Below, one piece after another: positions 58,779 to 64,000 of a stretch of DNA of 64,000 nt (position 1 is the first letter of the stretch; each line of letters opens with the position of its first letter). The position numbers were made by a program, and so were the translations under genes. This DNA is from Cellulomonas sp. Y8 (GTDB taxonomy: Bacteria > Actinomycetota > Actinomycetes > Actinomycetales > Cellulomonadaceae): the NCBI RefSeq assembly GCF_008033115.1, contig NZ_CP041203.1, positions 1,426,001-1,490,000 of the forward strand, given 5' to 3'. The notes beneath the pieces were generated by a model. The model searched no databases. It had not been told where the DNA came from and was given only the letters and a program-made list of their open reading frames with translations.

Positions 58779-58856
58779 ATGCGCCAGACGACCCTCCCCG
58801 CACGCACCCGCGCCTGTCGACCCGCGTCGACCGCCGCGTGCTGTTGTCGTCGCTGA
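58779..58856 (+). CDS. polycysteine leader peptide (cysteine-sensing attenuator ORF)
   Basis: A 25-codon ORF: MRQTTLPARTRACR at the start and AACCCRR at the end, with three consecutive Cys codons (tgc tgt tgt) and one earlier Cys, just before the stop. It has an immediate promoter. In mycobacteria, leaderless polycysteine ORFs of this kind are known to sense cysteine by ribosome stalling and to control downstream sulfur genes. It is the first open frame of the transporter transcript. The peptide itself probably has no other role. Confidence 0.75.
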   Translation: MRQTTLPARTRACRPASTAACCCRR

Positions 58857-59131
58857 GCGTCCCGCGTCCCTGACGCCCGCGCGTCCCTGACGCGCCCGGC
58901 GCGCCGCCGCACCCGCGCCGGCACCGCCGCCCGGAGCCCGCTCCGCCCACACGCGCCCGTCGCGCCACCCCGTCCCGGGAATTCCCGACCCACCGGTCTG
59001 GTTCCGGTCCACCGGGGAGCCGCGGCGCCGACGCACGCACCCGGCCGCGGGCAGCCCGCCCGCCGCCCGGACGCACGCCCATCCCCCTCGCGCGGCACAC
59101 CGCCGCGCGGCCCTCCCGGAAGGACACCCCC
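58857..59131 (+). promoter_or_regulatory. leader region between polycysteine ORF and ABC operon
   Basis: A 275-nt C-rich untranslated stretch with no gene. Repeats of CGTCCCTGACGC-like segments lie right after the ORF stop, followed by alternating GC-rich hairpins. A C-rich, G-poor RNA is the expected entry for Rho. If translation of the Cys codons stalls, this region would stay covered; if it runs through, Rho could end transcription. This is inferred, not shown. Confidence 0.45.
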
Positions 59132-60655
59132 GTGAGCACCCGTCGCTCCCGCCGCGCCCCGCTCGGCGCCGCCCTGGCCGTCGCCGCCCTGGCGCTGGCC
59201 GCCTGCGGCTCCGGCTCGGGCTCCGGCGACTCGTCCGCAGCCTCGGGCACACCCGACGCCTCGGCCGAGATCGTCATCGGATCCACCAACGAGCCCACCG
59301 GGCTCGTCCGCAACGTCGGCGGCTCGTCCGGCGTCTCGCAGACCATGACGCGCAACGTGTTCGAGGGCCTGACCTCGGTGGACGTCGACGGCCAGGTGAT
59401 CCCGACGCTGGCCGAGTCCTGGGACGTCTCCGAGGACGGCCTGTCGTACACGTTCCACCTGCAGCCGGACGTGACCTTCCACGACGGCACGCCGCTGACC
59501 GCGGACGACGTGGTGTGGAGCATCTCCGAGGCGATCGGCCCGGAGTCGAAGTCCGCCCGCAAGAGCGACCTGCTCGTCATCCAGCAGGCCACCGCGGTCG
59601 ACGACGCCACCGTCGAGCTCGACCTGTCCCGCCCGTCGCAGGGCCTGACGTTCTACCTCGCCTCCGTCACGATCGTGAAGGACGGGGACACGGAGCTCAC
59701 CAGCGACAACGGCACCGGCCCGTACCGGTTCGTCGAGTGGGTGCAGGGCGACCACCTCACCATCGAGAAGTACGACGGCTACTGGGGCGAGCCCGCGCAG
59801 AACGCCGGCGTCACGTTCCGGTTCTTCCAGGACACCACCGCCCTGAACAACGCGCTGCTCACCGGCGACCTGGACCTGGTCATCGCCGAGGACTCCCCGG
59901 ACCAGCTCGTGCAGTTCGAGGACGACCCGGACTTCACGATCACCGAGGGCACCTCGACCACCAAGCAGCTCTGGGCGTTCAACGACCGCGAGGCGCCGTT
60001 CAGCGACGTCCGCGTCCGCCAGGCGCTCTACAAGGCCATCGACCGCGACGCGATCCTGTCGGCGGTCTGGGACGGCTACGGCCAGGTCGTCGGCTCGATG
60101 GTCCCGCCGACGGACCCGTGGTTCGTCGACCAGGCCGACGTGCACGGCTACGACCCGGAGGCCGCGCAGGCGCTCCTCGACGAGGCCGGCGTCACCGACC
60201 TGGAGATCTCCGTGGACTACATCCCGGACGACACCACCGAGGCGATCCTCGCGCTGCTCACCAAGAACCTCGCCGCCGTCGGCGTCACGCTGACCCCGAA
60301 CCCGATCGACGACGCCACCTGGTACCAGAAGGTCTACACGGACCACGACTTCGAGACGACCCTCATGGGCCACGTGAACCCGCGCGACGTGCTCTGGTAC
60401 GCGAACCCCGACTTCTACTGGGGCTACGACAACCCGCAGGTGCAGGAGTGGGTCGCCCAGGCCGACGAGGCGAGCACCGAGGCCGAGCAGGTCGACCTGC
60501 TCAAGCAGGTCAACGAGACCATCGGCGAGGAGGCGGCGTCCGCCTGGCTGTACCTGGACCCGCAGATCCGCGTCGCCCGCTCCGACGTCACCGGCTTCCC
60601 CGTCGACCAGGTGACCGAGTCGTTCTACGTCGCCGACATCGTCCGGGAGTCCTGA
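59132..60655 (+). CDS. ABC transporter substrate-binding protein (SBP_bac_5)
   Basis: A 507-residue lipoprotein with lipobox ALAAC (Cys at about 27) and a Gly/Ser-rich linker. The binding domain shows RNVFEGLTSVDVDGQVIPTLAESWDVSEDGLSYTFHLQPDVTFHDGTPLTADDVVWS, the family-5 signature, and later FSDVRVRQALYKAIDRDAI. These proteins bind di- or oligopeptides, nickel or glutathione. The specificity is not visible, but the polycysteine leader suggests a sulfur-bearing peptide or similar. GTG 59132 is behind GGAAGGA. It is the first gene of the operon. Confidence 0.92.
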   Translation: MSTRRSRRAPLGAALAVAALALAACGSGSGSGDSSAASGTPDASAEIVIGSTNEPTGLVRNVGGSSGVSQTMTRNVFEGLTSVDVDGQVIPTLAESWDVSEDGLSYTFHLQPDVTFHDGTPLTADDVVWSISEAIGPESKSARKSDLLVIQQATAVDDATVELDLSRPSQGLTFYLASVTIVKDGDTELTSDNGTGPYRFVEWVQGDHLTIEKYDGYWGEPAQNAGVTFRFFQDTTALNNALLTGDLDLVIAEDSPDQLVQFEDDPDFTITEGTSTTKQLWAFNDREAPFSDVRVRQALYKAIDRDAILSAVWDGYGQVVGSMVPPTDPWFVDQADVHGYDPEAAQALLDEAGVTDLEISVDYIPDDTTEAILALLTKNLAAVGVTLTPNPIDDATWYQKVYTDHDFETTLMGHVNPRDVLWYANPDFYWGYDNPQVQEWVAQADEASTEAEQVDLLKQVNETIGEEAASAWLYLDPQIRVARSDVTGFPVDQVTESFYVADIVRES

Positions 60656-60659
60656 CACC

Positions 60660-61616
60660 GTGCGCGCTGCACTGCTGCGGATCGGCGCCCTGCTGATCTC
60701 CCTCGTCCTGGCCAGCGTGGTCGTGTTCGTCGTGCTCCGGCTGCTGCCGGGCGACGCCGCGGGCGCCACCCTGGGCGTGGGCACCACCACGGACCAGCTC
60801 GACCAGCTCCGCTCGGAGCTCGGGACGGACCAGCCGGTGGTGACGCAGTACGTGCAGTGGCTCGGCCAGATCGTCCGCGGGGACCTGGGCACGTCGTTCG
60901 TGTCCCGGCTCCCCGTGGCCGACCTCATCACGCAGAAGCTGCCCATCACGGTGCCGCTCAGCCTGTCCGCGTTCGTCCTGGCCGTGCTCGTGTCGGTGCC
61001 CCTCGGCGTCATCGCCGCGGTGCACCGGCGCGGGCCGGTCGGGGTCGCGGTGTCGGCCGTGTCCCAGCTCGGCGTCGCGGTGCCGGTGTTCTGGGTGGGC
61101 GTGCTGCTCGTGCTCGTCCTGGCCCTGCAGGCCCGGTGGCTGCCGGCCGGCGGGTTCCCGCGCACCGGCTGGGACGACCCCGCCGCGGCGGTGCGGTCGC
61201 TGGTGCTGCCGGTGGTGACCGTGGCGATCGCGATGTCGGCGGTCATGGTCCGGTACGTGCGGTCCGCGACCCTCGACGTGCTGGACCAGGACTACCTCCG
61301 CACCGCGCGGTCTCTCGGCTACGGCCGGTGGCACGCGCTGGCGCGGCACGGGCTGCGCAACGCGGCCGTGCCCGTCGTGTCGATCCTCGGCATCGAGCTG
61401 GCGACCTCGCTGCTCGGCGCCGTGGTGATCGAGAACGTGTTCGCCCTGCCCGGGCTGGGCACGCTGCTGCTCGACTCGGTGACCTCCCGCGACCTGCCGG
61501 TGGTGCAGGCGCTCGTGCTGGGGCTCACCGCGATCGTGCTGATCATGAACGCGCTGGTCGACCTCGGGCAGCGCGCCATCGACCCGCGGCTGCGGACGGC
61601 GGAGGTGACGGCATGA
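60660..61616 (+). CDS. ABC transporter permease (DppB type)
   Basis: A 318-residue membrane protein with six helices. ISLVLASVVVFVVLRLLPGDAA starts the first helix, and the EAA-like loop DYLRTARSLGYGRWHALARHGLRNAAVPVVSILG contacts the ATPase. The C-terminal FALPGLGTLLLDSVTSRDLPVVQAL is typical of DppB. GTG 60660 lies four bases after the binding-protein stop. The stop overlaps the next start by 4 nt. Confidence 0.93.
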   Translation: MRAALLRIGALLISLVLASVVVFVVLRLLPGDAAGATLGVGTTTDQLDQLRSELGTDQPVVTQYVQWLGQIVRGDLGTSFVSRLPVADLITQKLPITVPLSLSAFVLAVLVSVPLGVIAAVHRRGPVGVAVSAVSQLGVAVPVFWVGVLLVLVLALQARWLPAGGFPRTGWDDPAAAVRSLVLPVVTVAIAMSAVMVRYVRSATLDVLDQDYLRTARSLGYGRWHALARHGLRNAAVPVVSILGIELATSLLGAVVIENVFALPGLGTLLLDSVTSRDLPVVQALVLGLTAIVLIMNALVDLGQRAIDPRLRTAEVTA

Positions 61617-62527
61617 CCGGCGAGCTGACCACCACGAGCCCGGTCGCGCGGGGCGTCGAGGCGCCCGGCGCCGCACCGGAGACCCCCGCGACCGGGCGGT
61701 CCCGCGGGGGCCGCCGCCTGCCCCCGTCGCTCGTCGTGGGCGCCGTCCTGGTCGGGGTGGTCGCCCTGGTCGGTCTGGTGTCGCTGTTCTGGACGCCCTA
61801 CGCGCTCGACGACACCGGCACCGGCGAGCGCCTGGCCGGCCCGAGCGCCGCGCACTGGGGCGGCACCGACCGCCTCGGCCGCGACCTGCTGTCCCAGCTG
61901 ATGACCGGCGCGGGCAACGCCCTGGTCGTCGCGGTCGCCTCGATGCTCGTCGCCGGGGTGCTCGGCGTCGCGGTCGGCGTGCTCGCCGGCGCCACCCGGC
62001 GCTGGGTCGACGTCACGCTGCTCTCGGCGGTCGACCTGCTCATCGCGTTCCCCACGCTGCTGCTCGCCATGCTCATCGTCACGGTGCGCGGGGCCTCCCT
62101 GTCGTCGGCGATCTGGGCCATCGGCATCTCCGGGTCGGCCGTCATCGCCCGGGTCACCCGGGTCAACGTCGCGCGGGTGCTGCGTGAGGACTACGTCACC
62201 GCCGCGCACGCCGCGGGCACCGGCTGGTGGGGCACCGTGCTGCGGCACGTCGTGCCGAACGTCTGGCCGACCCTGCTGGTGCAGCTGATGCTGCTCGGCG
62301 GCGGCGCCGTGCTCGCCGAGGCGTCGCTGTCCTACCTCGGCCTGGGCGCCCCGCCGCCCAACGCGTCCTGGGGCCGGCTGCTCCAGGAGGCGCAGTCGAC
62401 CATGCTCGTCCAGCCGTGGGGCGCGATCCTGCCCGGCCTCGCGATCGTGGTCGCCGTGCTCGGGCTGAACCTGCTCGGCGACGGCGTCCGCGAGCGCACC
62501 GACCCGAACCTGAGGGGGGACCGATGA
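61613..62527 (+). CDS. ABC transporter permease (DppC type)
   Basis: A 304-residue membrane protein. The polar N-terminus (about 35 residues) precedes the first helix. HWGGTDRLGRDLLSQLMTGAGNALVVAV is the DppC signature; REDYVTAAHAAGTGWWGTVLRHVVPNVWPTLLVQLMLL is the ATPase-contact loop. It pairs with the DppB-type permease. ATG 61613 overlaps the previous stop (ATGA). Confidence 0.93.
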   Translation: MTGELTTTSPVARGVEAPGAAPETPATGRSRGGRRLPPSLVVGAVLVGVVALVGLVSLFWTPYALDDTGTGERLAGPSAAHWGGTDRLGRDLLSQLMTGAGNALVVAVASMLVAGVLGVAVGVLAGATRRWVDVTLLSAVDLLIAFPTLLLAMLIVTVRGASLSSAIWAIGISGSAVIARVTRVNVARVLREDYVTAAHAAGTGWWGTVLRHVVPNVWPTLLVQLMLLGGGAVLAEASLSYLGLGAPPPNASWGRLLQEAQSTMLVQPWGAILPGLAIVVAVLGLNLLGDGVRERTDPNLRGDR

Positions 62528-63354
62528 CCGCCCTGCTGTCCGTCGAGGACCTGACCGTCACCACCTCGACCGGGCGCCGGATCCTCGACGGCGTCTCCTG
62601 GTCGCTGGACGCGGGCGGCCGGCTCGGCGTCGTCGGCGAGTCCGGCTCCGGCAAGTCGATGACCGCGCTGGCCGTGCTCGGCCTGCTGCCCGAGGGGATG
62701 CGGGCCACCGGCCGCGTCCTGCTCGACGGCGAGGACCTGCTGACGCTGCCCCCGCGGCGGCTGGCGAAGGTCCGCGGCGGGCAGGTCGCGATGGTGTTCC
62801 AGGAGCCGCTGACCGCGCTCGACCCGCTGATGACCGTCGGCCGGCAGATCACCGGCCCGCTGCGGCTGCACCGCGGGCTGCGCGGCGCGGCGGCGCGCGA
62901 GGAGGCGGCCCGGCTGGCCCGGCTCGTGCACCTCGACGACACCGAGCGCATCCTCGGCTCCTACCCGTGGCAGCTGTCCGGCGGGCAGCGGCAGCGGGTC
63001 GCCCTGGCGATGGCCCTGGCCTGCGAGCCGCGCGTGCTGCTGGCCGACGAGCCGACGACCGCGCTCGACGTGACCGTCCAGGCCGAGGTGCTCGACCTGC
63101 TCGACGACCTCGTGGACCGGACCGGCGTCGCGCTCGTCTTCGTCACGCACGACCTGCCCGTGGTCGCCCGCGTCGCGCGGGACCTGGTGGTCATGCGCGA
63201 CGGCCGGGTGGTGGAGCACACGTCCGTGGCCGCGGCGCTGGCCGGGGGCGAGGCCGCGTACACGCGGGAGCTCGTCGGGGCGGCGCGGGCGGTGACGGGG
63301 CTGCCCGGAGGGTCGGCCGCGGGGCCGGCGACGAGCGGGGAGGCGGCCCGATGA
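62524..63354 (+). CDS. ABC transporter ATP-binding protein (DppD type)
   Basis: A 276-residue ATPase. Walker A is VVGESGSGKSMTAL, the Q loop is AMVFQEPLTALDPL, the signature is QLSGGQRQRVALAMAL and Walker B is RVLLADEPTTALDV; the switch His is in VTHDLPVV. The C-terminal part is short for this group, lacking the usual oligopeptide-ABC C-terminal Cys motif. Coupled by 4-nt overlaps on both sides. Confidence 0.93.
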   Translation: MTALLSVEDLTVTTSTGRRILDGVSWSLDAGGRLGVVGESGSGKSMTALAVLGLLPEGMRATGRVLLDGEDLLTLPPRRLAKVRGGQVAMVFQEPLTALDPLMTVGRQITGPLRLHRGLRGAAAREEAARLARLVHLDDTERILGSYPWQLSGGQRQRVALAMALACEPRVLLADEPTTALDVTVQAEVLDLLDDLVDRTGVALVFVTHDLPVVARVARDLVVMRDGRVVEHTSVAAALAGGEAAYTRELVGAARAVTGLPGGSAAGPATSGEAAR

Positions 63355-64000
63355 CCGCGACCGTCCCGACCCCCGCCGGCGCGCCGGACGCCCCTGCCGC
63401 GCCCGTGCTCGAGGCCGTCGACGTGGTGCGCACGTTCGGCGCCACCCGCGCGCTCGACGGCGTCTCGGTGCGCGTCGAGGCCGGCCGCAGCGTCGGCATC
63501 GTCGGCGAGTCCGGCTCCGGGAAGTCGACCCTGCTGCGCCAGCTGCTCGCGCTCGACTCCCCCACCGCGGGCGAGGTCCGGTACCGCGGCGAGTCGCTGG
63601 CGCGCCGCGACCGGCACCTGCTCCGCCGACTCCGCGCCGACGTCCAGCCGGTGTTCCAGGACCCGCGGTCCTCGCTCGACCCCCGGATGCGGGTCGGCGC
63701 CGTGGTCGCGGAGCCGCTCCGCTCGCTGAAGGTCCCGGGCGACCACCGGGAGCGGGTCGCCGAGGTGCTGGCCGCGGTCGGCCTCGACCCCGACGTCGCG
63801 TCCCGGTACCCGGCGCAGTTCTCCGGCGGGCAGCGGCAGCGGATCGCGATCGCGCGGGCCCTGGCGCCCCGGCCGTCGGTGCTCGTCGCCGACGAGCCGG
63901 TCTCGGCGCTCGACGTGTCCGTGCGCGGGCAGGTCGTCGACCTGCTGCAGCGGCTCGCGGCGGAGCAGGGGCTGACGCTGGTGCTCGTGTCGCACGACAT
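63351..64000 (+). CDS. ABC transporter ATP-binding protein (DppF type), cut by window edge
   Basis: The first 216 codons of the second ATPase. Walker A is IVGESGSGKSTLLRQLLAL, the Q-loop region is QPVFQDPRSSLDPRMRVG, the signature is QFSGGQRQRIAIARAL and Walker B is SVLVADEPVSALDV, followed by LVLVSHD. It completes a peptide-type ABC importer with two different ATPases. ATG 63351 overlaps the previous stop. The 3' end is outside the window. Confidence 0.92.
   Translation, partial: MTATVPTPAGAPDAPAAPVLEAVDVVRTFGATRALDGVSVRVEAGRSVGIVGESGSGKSTLLRQLLALDSPTAGEVRYRGESLARRDRHLLRRLRADVQPVFQDPRSSLDPRMRVGAVVAEPLRSLKVPGDHRERVAEVLAAVGLDPDVASRYPAQFSGGQRQRIAIARALAPRPSVLVADEPVSALDVSVRGQVVDLLQRLAAEQGLTLVLVSHD

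Overview
The window is about 75% G+C actinobacterial chromosome, most likely from Cellulomonas or a close relative in Micrococcales. This is inferred from BldC, DUF3073, DUF3618 and PF07332 holin-family genes, a C50-carotenoid operon, many GTG starts, chains of 4-nt stop/start overlaps, and frequent leaderless promoters (TAnnnT 6-7 nt before the start codon). No prophage, insertion sequence, CRISPR array or rRNA was seen. The window looks like ordinary chromosome with accessory islands.

1-10.4 kb: the N-terminal part of an alpha-galactosidase; two small membrane proteins; an ArsR/SRPBCC pair and a TetR/glyoxalase-like pair, each with visible operator palindromes; small membrane proteins; a cysteine-less HesB-like protein; an MscS channel with a repeat-rich tail; a PfkB-type sugar kinase; and SurE. 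10.4-15.8 kb: a six-gene C50 carotenoid operon (crtE-crtB-crtI-crtYe-crtYf-crtEb, minus strand) behind a strong palindrome. 15.9-18.9 kb: a four-gene operon with a TasA-like protein, a small protein with a sortase-like tail, an RCC1 beta-propeller protein and a SipW/ER-type signal peptidase. This looks like a dedicated export and surface-assembly module.

19-28.7 kb: GalE, an F420-type luciferase-like oxidoreductase, a DUF4914 protein, a zinc metallopeptidase, a tRNA-Glu/Asp/Phe cluster, a two-component pair whose response regulator carries a PIG-L/LmbE deacetylase output domain, a STAS protein and small regulators. 28.8-38.9 kb: a class A penicillin-binding protein, a lipoprotein, a flagellar-style M15 peptidase next to a soluble double-GAF chemotaxis receptor, a long-tailed ArsR regulator, a secreted GH26-like enzyme and an amino-acid permease. 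39-47.4 kb: a CE1758/CE1759-type luciferase and flavin reductase pair, a bacteriophytochrome with a PP2C output, paired CrcB fluoride channels behind an atypical LuxR-type regulator, holin-family/DUF3618 proteins, MGMT and BldC.

48-58.7 kb: purine genes purM, purF and purL interleaved with RsgA, an IMPACT-family protein, a sterol-carrier-like gene broken by an in-frame TAG, a YqeB-like gene broken by a frameshift at a C run, and a DUF2599 lipoprotein. 58.8-64 kb: an oligopeptide-type ABC importer (binding protein, two permeases, two ATPases, the last cut by the window edge). It is preceded by a 25-codon leader ORF ending in three consecutive Cys codons, which points to cysteine-responsive attenuation.

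Most notable: the polycysteine leader ahead of the ABC importer; the SipW-TasA-RCC1 export module; the REC-PIG-L fusion with its kinase; the phytochrome phosphatase; and two families of large intergenic palindromes.
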